DNA of 8,610 nt from Clostridiales bacterium UBA4821 (GTDB lineage Bacteria; Bacillota; Clostridia; Acetivibrionales; UBA4821): the NCBI GenBank assembly GCA_002402315.1, contig DHFP01000131.1, positions 1-8,610 of the forward strand. Reading direction: 5' to 3'. Position 1 is the first letter of the stretch. The number at the start of each line of letters is the position of its first letter. Below the pieces are notes generated by a model. The model did no database searches, had not been told where the DNA came from, and was given only the letters and a program-made list of their open reading frames with translations. Position numbers and translations under genes: made by a program. This document shows, in pieces, positions 1 to 6,370 of the stretch.

Positions 1-42
1 CGCCGTGAAAGGGCGGTGTCTTAACCGCTTGACCAATGGGCC
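1..42 (-). tRNA. tRNA-Glu (anticodon TTC), partial at window edge
   Basis: Read on the minus strand, the gene begins at position 42 with GGCCCAT, followed by a D-arm with the usual GGTCAAGCGG-type loop. The anticodon arm is CCGCC-CTTTCAC-GGCG, giving anticodon TTC (glutamate). The window edge cuts the gene within the anticodon arm, so the variable loop, T-arm and acceptor 3' strand are not visible. It lies 5 nt downstream of the tRNA-Lys gene in the same direction, so the two are probably co-transcribed from the promoter at 164-192. Confidence 0.9.
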
Positions 43-47
43 GTATT

Positions 48-123
48 TGGTGAGCCATCCGCGATTCGAACGCGGGACACCTTGATTAAAAGTCAAGTGC
101 TCTGCCGACTGAGCTAATGGCCC
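48..123 (-). tRNA. tRNA-Lys (anticodon TTT), complete with encoded CCA
   Basis: The minus strand gives a full 76-nt cloverleaf. The acceptor stem GGGCCAT pairs with ATGGCTC (one G-T pair), followed by discriminator A and an encoded CCA at 48-50. The anticodon stem-loop is CTTGA-CTTTTAA-TCAAG, so the anticodon is TTT (lysine). The T-arm carries the invariant GTTCGAATC loop. It is the first gene of a tRNA cluster that continues into tRNA-Glu and beyond the window. Confidence 0.97.
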
Positions 124-163
124 GTGTTAGTATTTCATGTTTCCCACGCTAACCCGCTTATAT

Positions 164-192
164 ATGTTACAATAGAATGCGAATTGTGTCAA
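164..192 (-). promoter_or_regulatory. Sigma-A-type promoter for the tRNA cluster
   Basis: On the minus strand a perfect -35 box TTGACA (187-192) is separated by exactly 17 nt from a -10 box TAACAT (164-169). This puts the start point roughly 30-35 nt before the mature 5' end of tRNA-Lys at 123. A near-consensus -35 with optimal spacing is what a strongly expressed stable-RNA operon would need. Confidence 0.8.
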
Positions 193-265
193 CATTTCTT
201 TTTGCTTTCCGGAATTAATTTTTTGCCAATAGAAGAAAAGATTAGAGTACTGAGCAAACACCTAA

Positions 266-294
266 TTGTCTTATCTGATATGCGCATGTATAAT
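266..294 (+). promoter_or_regulatory. Sigma-A-type promoter for the first histidine kinase
   Basis: TTGTCT (266-271) and a consensus TATAAT (289-294) are spaced by exactly 17 nt. Transcription would start near 300-302, leaving a leader of about 45 nt before the ATG at 348. The promoter diverges from the tRNA promoter at 164-192. The stretch 124-347 otherwise holds no gene that I can support. Confidence 0.75.
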
Positions 295-347
295 ATAAAT
301 ATAGGTTTATTTGCACTATTATGTACTTATTTCTGAAGGAGAACATA

Positions 348-1784
348 ATGAACAATATTCTTGCTGATAATGAAAACAGCACTAACAGGATGCTGATTAA
401 CCTGAACTGGATTATTTCCCTATCAGTTTATTTATATCTCTTAATAAACAAGGGATATGGTCTTAGCGCTAGCCCTTACGGGTCATTTTTTGTAAGTGCA
501 GTTGCTGCTCTTTTCTTATTAGCGGTCTCTGAGATGTGGTTTTTTGGGTTTATTAAAAAGGGGTTAAAGTACTTCGTATTATCATCAGTAATAATAATAT
601 TTATTTCTGTGGCATATGTATCCAAAGACCCATATATGCTTGCTCTTTTTTATTACCCTCTTGTAGCTTCAGCCTTGTATTATAACAATAAGCTAACCAC
701 ATATATTATTGTGCTTGAACTATTATCAATAAGTACCCTTCTATTAGGAGGCTATATTGGTAGCAACTATAAAATAAGTATTATTGAGTTTTGTATTGAA
801 ATAGCCTTTTCCGCAGCAGTTGGCATAATTGTATTGGTTAGATACTCCAATACTTCAAGGAAAGTAACAACTGCTATAAAAATACAGAAGGACAACCTAA
901 AGATTAGCAATGACAAACTGATAGATGCTAATAATCAACTGAATGAACACCAGCAAAGTTTGATAGAACTTAATGATACTTTAGCCAGATCAAATGAAGA
1001 CCTGGAAGAAGCATACAAAGAGTTAAGAAAATCACAAACTCAATTAATATACCATGAGAAGATGGCATCGCTTGGCAAGCTTGCTGCAGGAGTAGCACAT
1101 GAAATAAATAATCCGGTCGGCGTAATAAATTGTAATGTAGATAGTTTTGACAAGTTGATTTGCAGTTTAAAAGCTGCTATACCGGGAGATGAAAAGAGTA
1201 AGGCAAAAGAAATATTGTCAAAGCTGGAAACTGTTAATCAGGTTAGCTTCATGGCATGTCGGAGGATTGTTGAAATTGTCAAAAGTTTAAGAAATTTTAC
1301 CAGATTGGATCAAGCTGAATACCAGAATGCGGATATACATGAAGGCATAGACAATACCCTGGTTTTATTAAAAAACAGATTAAAAGGAAATGCAGAAATA
1401 ATTAAGGAATATGGAAATATTCCTCTGGTAAGTTGCAGTGCCAATCAACTAAATCAGGTATTCTTGAATCTCATTGTTAATGCTGCAGATGCTATTGATG
1501 ATAAGGGAACTATCTGGATTAAAACATACATGGAAGATGATAAAGTATTCATTTCTATAAGAGATAATGGTACCGGAATACCTGCAGAGTATTTAGATAG
1601 GATATTTGAATTCGGGTTTACCACAAAAGAAGTAGAAAAAGGTACCGGACTAGGTTTGGCTATAGTTTATAATATAATTGAAAAGCATGGCGGCAAAATT
1701 GAAATTAAAAGTAAAGAGGGAGAAGGTACCGAGTTTATAATTGAACTGCCGGTAAAGCAAGATTACTTGGAGCAAATAACTTAG
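348..1784 (+). CDS. Orphan membrane sensor histidine kinase, paralog 1
   Basis: This 478-residue protein should autophosphorylate on histidine in response to a membrane or intramembrane signal. About six hydrophobic helices lie at residues 20-165, followed by a glutamine- and asparagine-rich coiled coil (about 170-236). The HisKA H-box is VAHEINNP with phospho-acceptor His251. HATPase_c follows, with N-box LNLIVNAADAI (Asn378), G1 box DNGTGI (406-411), F-box FEFGFTTK and G2 box GTGLGLA (432-438). All catalytic motifs are intact. There is no PAS, HAMP or receiver domain and no response regulator nearby. The ATG at 348 is chosen because GAAGGAG (335-341) lies 6 nt before it and the N-terminus lines up with paralog 3. 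An in-frame ATG at 321 lacks such a site. The stop codon sits at the edge of a MITE-like element. The signal and the phosphorylation partner are unknown. Confidence 0.93.
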   Translation: MNNILADNENSTNRMLINLNWIISLSVYLYLLINKGYGLSASPYGSFFVSAVAALFLLAVSEMWFFGFIKKGLKYFVLSSVIIIFISVAYVSKDPYMLALFYYPLVASALYYNNKLTTYIIVLELLSISTLLLGGYIGSNYKISIIEFCIEIAFSAAVGIIVLVRYSNTSRKVTTAIKIQKDNLKISNDKLIDANNQLNEHQQSLIELNDTLARSNEDLEEAYKELRKSQTQLIYHEKMASLGKLAAGVAHEINNPVGVINCNVDSFDKLICSLKAAIPGDEKSKAKEILSKLETVNQVSFMACRRIVEIVKSLRNFTRLDQAEYQNADIHEGIDNTLVLLKNRLKGNAEIIKEYGNIPLVSCSANQLNQVFLNLIVNAADAIDDKGTIWIKTYMEDDKVFISIRDNGTGIPAEYLDRIFEFGFTTKEVEKGTGLGLAIVYNIIEKHGGKIEIKSKEGEGTEFIIELPVKQDYLEQIT

Positions 1785-1942
1785 AGCTTATCCGCAAATA
1801 ATTGTACTACTCATTGACTGCTGATTTCCCAAAATACTTCGTTGCCGTCAGTTGCAATAAAGCGATTATTGCGCTTTCCTTCGCCTTGTATTTTGAAAAA
1901 TCATATAGCCACTTAGCAGCACCCTTATTCACGGATAAGCTC
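1784..1942 (-). mobile_element. MITE-like element, copy 1 (159 bp)
   Basis: This is a 159-bp unit with 18-bp terminal inverted repeats beginning GAGCTTATCCG; the two ends match at 16 of 18 positions. Its reverse complement aligns without gaps to 6804-6962, with 9 differences. TTA flanks it on both sides (1781-1783 and 1943-1945), consistent with a short target duplication, though a TA duplication plus chance is equally possible. It encodes no transposase. A short frame inside it reads through on the minus strand, but the differences between the copies are mostly amino-acid changing, so I do not call it a gene. It fills most of the gap between kinases 1 and 2. Confidence 0.85.
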
Positions 1943-1986
1943 TTAGAGACATTTATAAAAGTATCATATTCAACAGGAGAAAAGTA

Positions 1987-3429
1987 ATGAAGGAAATTAT
2001 TATTAAGAATGAACAACAAGCAAACAGGCTAATCATATATATAAACTGGTTTTCGGCTGTATTTGGGTATGGACTGTTTTATTTAAAGAGATTTTACAAT
2101 ATAAACGATATTCCATATCTTTATTTAAATTCAAGCCTAACATTATTCTTGATATTTTGCATAGTGGCAGAGGTTTGGTACTATGTTGCTTTTAGACAAG
2201 GCAAATATAGTCCTAAGTTAAAATATTACTTAATTTTTCTAATTGTTGCTGTAAATTTTACAATGATAGCCATGTCTAAAGAGGCTTTTATGATTGGATT
2301 ATATTTTTATCCTCTAATTGCTGCGGGGCTCTATTATACTAATAGAATAATGATTTATTCTATAATTCTGAATCTTATTTCTATCACAGTCCTGTTATCT
2401 CAGAAGCTAATAGACCTAAACCTTGAAGTGAATTTTATTGCGTTTTTTACAGCAGTAGCAGCATCATTTGTTGCTTGTATCTTTATTCTCATGGGGCATT
2501 TAACCCAGTCTACAAGATATATAAACACACTACAATGTCAGGAAAAAGAGTTACAGGATATTCATGCCAGACTTCAAGAGGCAAACGCTGGGATGAGTGA
2601 TAAGCAAGAGCAGCTTTTGATTGTCAATCAGCACCTGACATTATCAAATAATAAGCTGGAAAAAGCTTATAACCAGCTTCAACATACACAAAGCCAGATA
2701 GTCAAGCATGAAAAGATGGCATCTATAGGCCAGTTGTCGGCAGGCGTTGCGCATGAAATAAATACCCCCGTAGGAGCAATAAAAAGTAATATTGATATAT
2801 CTGTGCGTCTGGTCGATAACCTAAAGAAGGAATTAGAAAGAAGCGATATTCCCGGCGTTAAAGATATGGCAGCCAAGCTTGAAGGGATAATAAACATCAG
2901 CGCTCAATCCTGTACAAGAATAGAACAGATTGTAAGAAGTCTAAGGAATTTTGCCAGGCTGGATGCAGATAAGAACCAGCAGATCAATATACACATATTA
3001 ATAGAAAACACATTGGTTCTATTAAATAATAAGCTCCGAGATAGGGCAGAGATAATAAAAGAGTATGGTAATATACCCGAAATAGAATGTTACCCAGGTC
3101 AGCTGAGTCAGGTTTTAATGAATATTATGCAAAATGCTATAGAAGCAATAGATCAAAGAGGAATAATAAAGATAAAAACTGAAGCTGCAAATAACGGTCT
3201 GTATATAAGTATAAAAGATAATGGTAAAGGGATAGAAAAAGAGAAAATAGATAAGCTGTTTGATTTGGGATTTACAACAAAAGGAAACAGAACTAAAACC
3301 GGACTGGGACTTGCAACGGCTTACAGGATTATTGAAAACCATAGCGGTACTATAGAACTGAAAACTAAAAAGGGAGAAGGTACGGAGGTTATAATATTTT
3401 TGCCTGCTAATAAAGCAGCGCTTTCATAG
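1987..3429 (+). CDS. Orphan membrane sensor histidine kinase, paralog 2
   Basis: This 480-residue protein has the same architecture as its two neighbours. Six predicted membrane helices span residues 20-170, a coiled coil covers about 175-243, and HisKA and HATPase_c follow. The H-box reads VAHEINTP with phospho-acceptor His256; Thr replaces the second Asn found in paralogs 1 and 3. The N-box is MNIMQNAIEAI (Asn383), G1 is DNGKGI (411-416), the F-box is FDLGFTTK and G2 is KTGLGLA (437-443). No receiver domain is attached. The start is well supported: AGGAG at 1975-1979 lies 7 nt before the ATG, and the N-terminal NEQQANR...NW pattern matches the paralogs. MITE copy 1 lies immediately upstream, so expression depends on read-through from 266-294 or on an unrecognised promoter. 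Identity as a histidine kinase is secure; its partner is unknown. Confidence 0.93.
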   Translation: MKEIIIKNEQQANRLIIYINWFSAVFGYGLFYLKRFYNINDIPYLYLNSSLTLFLIFCIVAEVWYYVAFRQGKYSPKLKYYLIFLIVAVNFTMIAMSKEAFMIGLYFYPLIAAGLYYTNRIMIYSIILNLISITVLLSQKLIDLNLEVNFIAFFTAVAASFVACIFILMGHLTQSTRYINTLQCQEKELQDIHARLQEANAGMSDKQEQLLIVNQHLTLSNNKLEKAYNQLQHTQSQIVKHEKMASIGQLSAGVAHEINTPVGAIKSNIDISVRLVDNLKKELERSDIPGVKDMAAKLEGIINISAQSCTRIEQIVRSLRNFARLDADKNQQINIHILIENTLVLLNNKLRDRAEIIKEYGNIPEIECYPGQLSQVLMNIMQNAIEAIDQRGIIKIKTEAANNGLYISIKDNGKGIEKEKIDKLFDLGFTTKGNRTKTGLGLATAYRIIENHSGTIELKTKKGEGTEVIIFLPANKAALS

Positions 3430-3435
3430 GCAAAC

Positions 3436-3464
3436 TGGCATATCAGAATACGTTGCCATTTTTT
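3436..3464 (+). terminator. Possible weak terminator or attenuator between kinases 2 and 3
   Basis: A 5-bp stem, TGGCA (3436-3440) with TGCCA (3454-3458), is followed directly by six T residues (3459-3464). The loop is long at 13 nt and the stem short, so termination would be partial at best. It lies 7 nt after the stop codon of kinase 2. Confidence 0.35.
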
Positions 3465-3517
3465 AGCCGTTAGTGTATATTTAAAGAAGGTAAAATGAAA
3501 CTATTTCAAAAAAGTTC

Positions 3518-3522
3518 GGAGG
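3518..3522 (+). promoter_or_regulatory. Ribosome binding site that decides the kinase 3 start
   Basis: GGAGG ends 5 nt before the ATG at 3528. The alternative in-frame ATG at 3495 has only AGAAGG, 4 nt away, and would add 11 residues that the paralogs lack. Confidence 0.7.
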
Positions 3523-3527
3523 ATCTC

Positions 3528-5018
3528 ATGAACGAAATGTTCGGAAATAACGAGCAAAAGACTAATAGATTATTGATAAATACAAACTGGATAACAGTAT
3601 TGTATGGCTATTCCGTCTTTTTTTTGGAGAAGGTTCTCGATATTATTTATATTTCCAGCCTTTCTCTAATAATTGGATTTATAATTATCATTTTGTTATG
3701 CGGTATATCTGAGATTTGGTATCGAGTAGGTTTTTTAAAGAACAAATTTAATAAAGGTTTAAAATTCTATTTAATTGCCCAAATCATTATTGGGTTGACA
3801 ATAATAATTATTATTTCTAAAAGTCCATATCTTATGGGGATTTATCTATATCCTATTGTTGCCGCTGCTCTTTACTATAATGATAGGTTAATAGTTTTAT
3901 CAATAACTCTTGATCTTATATCAGTATTTATACTCGTAACAAGTAACTTAATTAATATAAGCTCGCCTCCGGTTACAACAAAAGGAATTTTTCTTGTAGA
4001 TGTTTTATCTTCACTTGTTATATGTATGTTTCTCATTGTAGGATACTCCAAAAAATCGGTAAGGATAATTGAGGCCATTAAGCAGCAAGAGGAGAATCTT
4101 AAGGAACTTAACCAATCTCTCGAGTCAAGGGTGGAAACCCGGACAAAGGAACTCAAAGCGGCTGTCGAAGAGTTGAATGCCCAACAGGAGGAGTTAGTTG
4201 CGCTGAATGAATCTTTAGATCAAACCAATAAAGACCTTGAAAAAGCCTATAAGGACCTGGAGAAAGCCCAGACCCAAATGGTGCAGCATGAAAAAATGGC
4301 TGCATTAGGAACTCTTGTTGCTGGAGTGGTTCACGAGATTAATAATCCTATCGGTGCATTAATATGCAACATAGACCTATTTAGTACTGTAACGCATCTG
4401 ATGAAGCGATATCATGTTGTAATGGAAGATAGCAAGCTTGTGGATTGGGTACAGAAGCTTGAGGATGCTAATAAGACAAACACCATTGCCTGTACCAGGA
4501 TTGTAGATATTGTGAAAAGCCTGAAGAATTTTGCCCACTTGGATGAAGCACACTTTCAGGAGACAGATATACATGTGGGGATTGAAAACACGTTGGTTTT
4601 AATAAATCATAGATTGAGAGACAGAATTGAAGTTATAAAAGAGTTTGGGAAACTGCCAAGAATATTGTGTTACCCCAATCAACTAAATCAGGTGTTTATG
4701 AACCTTTTACTCAATGCAGTAGAGGCAATAATAGAAGATAAAGGTACAATCCATATCAAAACCTTTGAAGATGGTAATAACATATATGTTTCTATGAAGG
4801 ATACAGGAAAAGGAATCAAACATGAGAATATAAACAAAATTTTTGATCCCGGTTTTACAACTAAAGGCATGGGAGTTGGCAAGGGGCTGGGACTCCCAAT
4901 ATGTTACAGCGTGATAGAACAGCATGGAGGAACAATTTTTGTAGAAACCAAGGAAGGTGCGGGCACGGAATTTATTATTCAGATTCCCATTAGACCACAG
5001 CAGGTCAATGCAGTGTAA
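3528..5018 (+). CDS. Orphan membrane sensor histidine kinase, paralog 3
   Basis: This 496-residue protein is the longest of the three kinases. Six predicted helices lie at residues 21-172. The coiled coil (about 174-254) is roughly 20 residues longer than in the paralogs and contains a RVETRTKEL segment, a type of linker common before HisKA domains. The H-box is VVHEINNP with phospho-acceptor His269. The N-box is MNLLLNAVEAI (Asn396), G1 is DTGKGI (425-430), the F-box is FDPGFTTK and G2 is GKGLGLPI (451-458). All motifs needed for ATP binding and phosphotransfer are present, with no receiver domain. The start at 3528 aligns residue by residue with paralog 1 up to the NW pair at positions 20-21; a start at 3495 cannot be excluded. 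The udg gene follows 73 nt downstream and may be co-transcribed. Confidence 0.93.
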   Translation: MNEMFGNNEQKTNRLLINTNWITVLYGYSVFFLEKVLDIIYISSLSLIIGFIIIILLCGISEIWYRVGFLKNKFNKGLKFYLIAQIIIGLTIIIIISKSPYLMGIYLYPIVAAALYYNDRLIVLSITLDLISVFILVTSNLINISSPPVTTKGIFLVDVLSSLVICMFLIVGYSKKSVRIIEAIKQQEENLKELNQSLESRVETRTKELKAAVEELNAQQEELVALNESLDQTNKDLEKAYKDLEKAQTQMVQHEKMAALGTLVAGVVHEINNPIGALICNIDLFSTVTHLMKRYHVVMEDSKLVDWVQKLEDANKTNTIACTRIVDIVKSLKNFAHLDEAHFQETDIHVGIENTLVLINHRLRDRIEVIKEFGKLPRILCYPNQLNQVFMNLLLNAVEAIIEDKGTIHIKTFEDGNNIYVSMKDTGKGIKHENINKIFDPGFTTKGMGVGKGLGLPICYSVIEQHGGTIFVETKEGAGTEFIIQIPIRPQQVNAV

Positions 5019-5091
5019 AAAAAAGCCCTCCAGAATAGATGGGATTTGCTTAAATGGTCAGAGAAAAGAATTAGCAGGGAGAGGACAGGAT

Positions 5092-5655
5092 ATGCAGGAA
5101 TGGGATGAATTAATTAATCAGTGTAAGAAGTGTACAAAATGCAATCTGCATTCAGCAAGAACAAATGTTGTATTTGGTGAAGGTAATGCCAACGCAGAGA
5201 TAATGTTTGTAGGAGAGGCACCGGGAGCAGACGAAGATGCTGCTGGAAGACCTTTTGTAGGGAAAGCAGGACAGCTTCTAGACCTGGCGCTAAAGGCGCT
5301 TAGAATAAAAAGAGAGGAATGCTATATAGGGAATATATGTAAATGCAGGCCTGAAAACAACAGGGTGCCACATGAGGATGAAGCGCTATCATGCCTGCCA
5401 TATCTAAAAAAGCAGGTAGAGTTGATAAAGCCCAAGATAATAGTGTGCTTGGGAGCTACACCTTTAAAATATATTGTAGATAAGGATGCTCAGATTACAA
5501 AGGTAAGGGGGCAGTGGATAGAAAGGGGCAACTACCTGATAATGCCTACATACCATCCTGCGGCTTTGTTCAGGGATGAGAGCAAGAAGATACCATTTTG
5601 GGAAGATTTACAAAAGGTTAGAGATAGAATAAGAGCGTTAAAAGACAGGTTGTAA
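5092..5655 (+). CDS. Type 4 (iron-sulfur) uracil-DNA glycosylase
   Basis: This 187-residue cytoplasmic DNA repair enzyme removes uracil from DNA, starting base excision repair. Four cysteines fit the family's 4Fe-4S ligands: Cys14 and Cys17 in CTKCNL, Cys85 in KCRPENNR, and Cys101 in SCLPYL. Active-site motif 1 is GEAPGADED (41-49) followed by GRPFVGKAGQLLD. Motif 2 is TYHPAALFRDE with His155. Length and motif spacing are those of a full-length family member, also known as SPO1 DNA polymerase-related. The ATG at 5092 is preferred because GGGAGAGG (5077-5084) lies 7 nt upstream and the conserved fold begins just after it. An in-frame ATG at 5008 overlaps the end of kinase 3 but has no binding site. 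The stop codon lies in the loop of a terminator hairpin. Confidence 0.93.
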   Translation: MQEWDELINQCKKCTKCNLHSARTNVVFGEGNANAEIMFVGEAPGADEDAAGRPFVGKAGQLLDLALKALRIKREECYIGNICKCRPENNRVPHEDEALSCLPYLKKQVELIKPKIIVCLGATPLKYIVDKDAQITKVRGQWIERGNYLIMPTYHPAALFRDESKKIPFWEDLQKVRDRIRALKDRL

Positions 5656-5667
5656 CCTGTCTTTTAA
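5638..5667. terminator. Strong, probably bidirectional terminator between udg and the coat genes
   Basis: A perfect 12-bp inverted repeat, TTAAAAGACAGG (5638-5649) with CCTGTCTTTTAA (5656-5667), surrounds a 6-nt centre that includes the udg stop codon. The pairing could extend to 14 bp. The T-run on the descending arm on either strand would act as the U-tract. It sits between convergent genes: udg ends at 5655 and the coat gene ends at 5693. Confidence 0.85.
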
Positions 5668-5692
5668 ATTGAAGTTTATATTGGTATTTAAG

Positions 5693-5974
5693 CTACATAG
5701 TCATGCCGGATGTGATGTTATTTATCATTTGTTGTGCGGTTGAGAGATCCTGCTGACTTGCAGTATTAACCTTGTACCATCCTTTTTGACTCATCACATC
5801 AAAAATCTGTTTCTGATGGTCAAGGGTTTTTCTCAGAACATCTAAACAGTCACTTCTAAGTTGATTGTTTGTACTTTCAAGAATCAAGTTGGTCAAGGAT
5901 GTTGCACTTAGTTTATGATTATCAAGAATAACAGTTGTAATTTCCTTATCTGATAGACTATTATTTCCTAGCAT
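5693..5974 (-). CDS. CotF-like spore coat protein
   Basis: This 93-residue soluble, mainly helical protein resembles the Coat F (ferritin-like) family of spore coat proteins. Features seen are SDKEITTVILDNHKLSA near the N-terminus, a central LESTNNQLRSDCLDVL helix, and the characteristic QKQIFDVMSQKGWYKVNTAS stretch, comparable to the MSQRGWYPV segment of CotF. The ATG is supported by GGGAGG about 7 nt upstream on the minus strand. It is the second gene of a two-gene unit, 12 nt after the 65-residue gene at 5987-6184. It would be expected to be made during sporulation and deposited in the coat; that role is inferred from the family, not shown here. Transcription probably ends at the hairpin 5638-5667. 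Confidence 0.8.
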   Translation of the reverse strand: MLGNNSLSDKEITTVILDNHKLSATSLTNLILESTNNQLRSDCLDVLRKTLDHQKQIFDVMSQKGWYKVNTASQQDLSTAQQMINNITSGMTM

Positions 5975-5986
5975 TATTATACCTCC

Positions 5987-6184
5987 CTATTGAAGATTTG
6001 TATTTGATATATACTTGGCTAATGTTTTAAGGTCACTTGCATGGTCTCTTGCCATTGTATCAAGCATTGACTTGATTTGAGGATCGGAGCATACTGAAGT
6101 AACTCCATTCATAAACTTGATGGAGTTTTCCATCATTTTGATATTATCTTGTAAGAACAATAATTCTCTGCTTGTTAGTGCCAT
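5987..6184 (-). CDS. Small spore coat-type helical protein, partner of the CotF-like gene
   Basis: This 65-residue protein reads as two amphipathic helices joined near residues 31-36: LTSRELLFLQDNIKMMENSIKF and PQIKSMLDTMARDHASDLKTL. This resembles the short ferritin-like or CotF-related proteins that clostridial genomes often carry immediately before a CotF-like gene. It has no signal peptide or membrane helix. AAGGAGG precedes the ATG at about 8 nt on the minus strand, an excellent ribosome binding site. Tight spacing to the following coat gene indicates one transcript, and the two products may act together. Assignment to the spore coat rests on the neighbour and on general resemblance. The 185 nt upstream contain a spaced inverted repeat but no sporulation promoter that I can identify with confidence. 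Confidence 0.7.
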   Translation of the reverse strand: MALTSRELLFLQDNIKMMENSIKFMNGVTSVCSDPQIKSMLDTMARDHASDLKTLAKYISNTNLQ

Positions 6185-6209
6185 TATATTACCTCCTTAT
6201 AAATTCTTC

Positions 6210-6285
6210 CTTAGGAATGATGCAACAATAAATTCGAAAAATATCTCACTTTAAAATCGCGTTTTATTATTTCATCATTCCTTAG
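6210..6285. repeat. Spaced inverted repeat upstream of the coat genes
   Basis: The left arm CTTAGGAATGATG (6210-6222) pairs with CATCATTCCTTAG (6273-6285) at 12 of 13 positions, and weaker complementarity continues inward for about ten more bases. The arms enclose 50 nt of AT-rich sequence. It lies between the 65-residue coat-type gene (starting at 6184) and the small gene ending at 6371, in the probable leader or promoter region of the coat operon. It could be a protein binding site pair, an mRNA hairpin or a relic of a small element; nothing seen decides between these. Confidence 0.55.
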
Positions 6286-6370
6286 TATTATTTGCATAAT
6301 GAGAAAATATATTCATAGTTTTTGAGAATTTAATTTGGCTATTAGCTATTTTAGTTCTTTTACCATGGCT

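Noticed and set aside
124..336. Plus-strand open frame of 70 codons after the tRNA genes
   Set aside because: It has no ribosome binding site, spans both divergent promoters, begins at the tRNA boundary and has a composition unlike a real protein.
1807..2019. Minus-strand open frame of 70 codons across MITE copy 1
   Set aside because: It runs from the start of kinase 2 into the element, lacks a ribosome binding site, and its element-encoded part differs from copy 2 mainly by amino-acid changes.
5019..5060. Terminator between kinase 3 and udg
   Set aside because: The A-run followed by GCCCTCC looks suggestive, but no stem with a T-tract on the plus strand could be formed.
4957..5091. N-terminal extension of the uracil-DNA glycosylase into kinase 3
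   Set aside because: The extension only reads kinase 3 in another frame, has no homology-like features, and a good ribosome binding site precedes ATG 5092.
6185..6330. Sigma-E, sigma-G or sigma-K type promoter for the coat operon
   Set aside because: Fragments such as ATATT and CATCATT occur on the minus strand, but no pair has both acceptable boxes and the right spacing.
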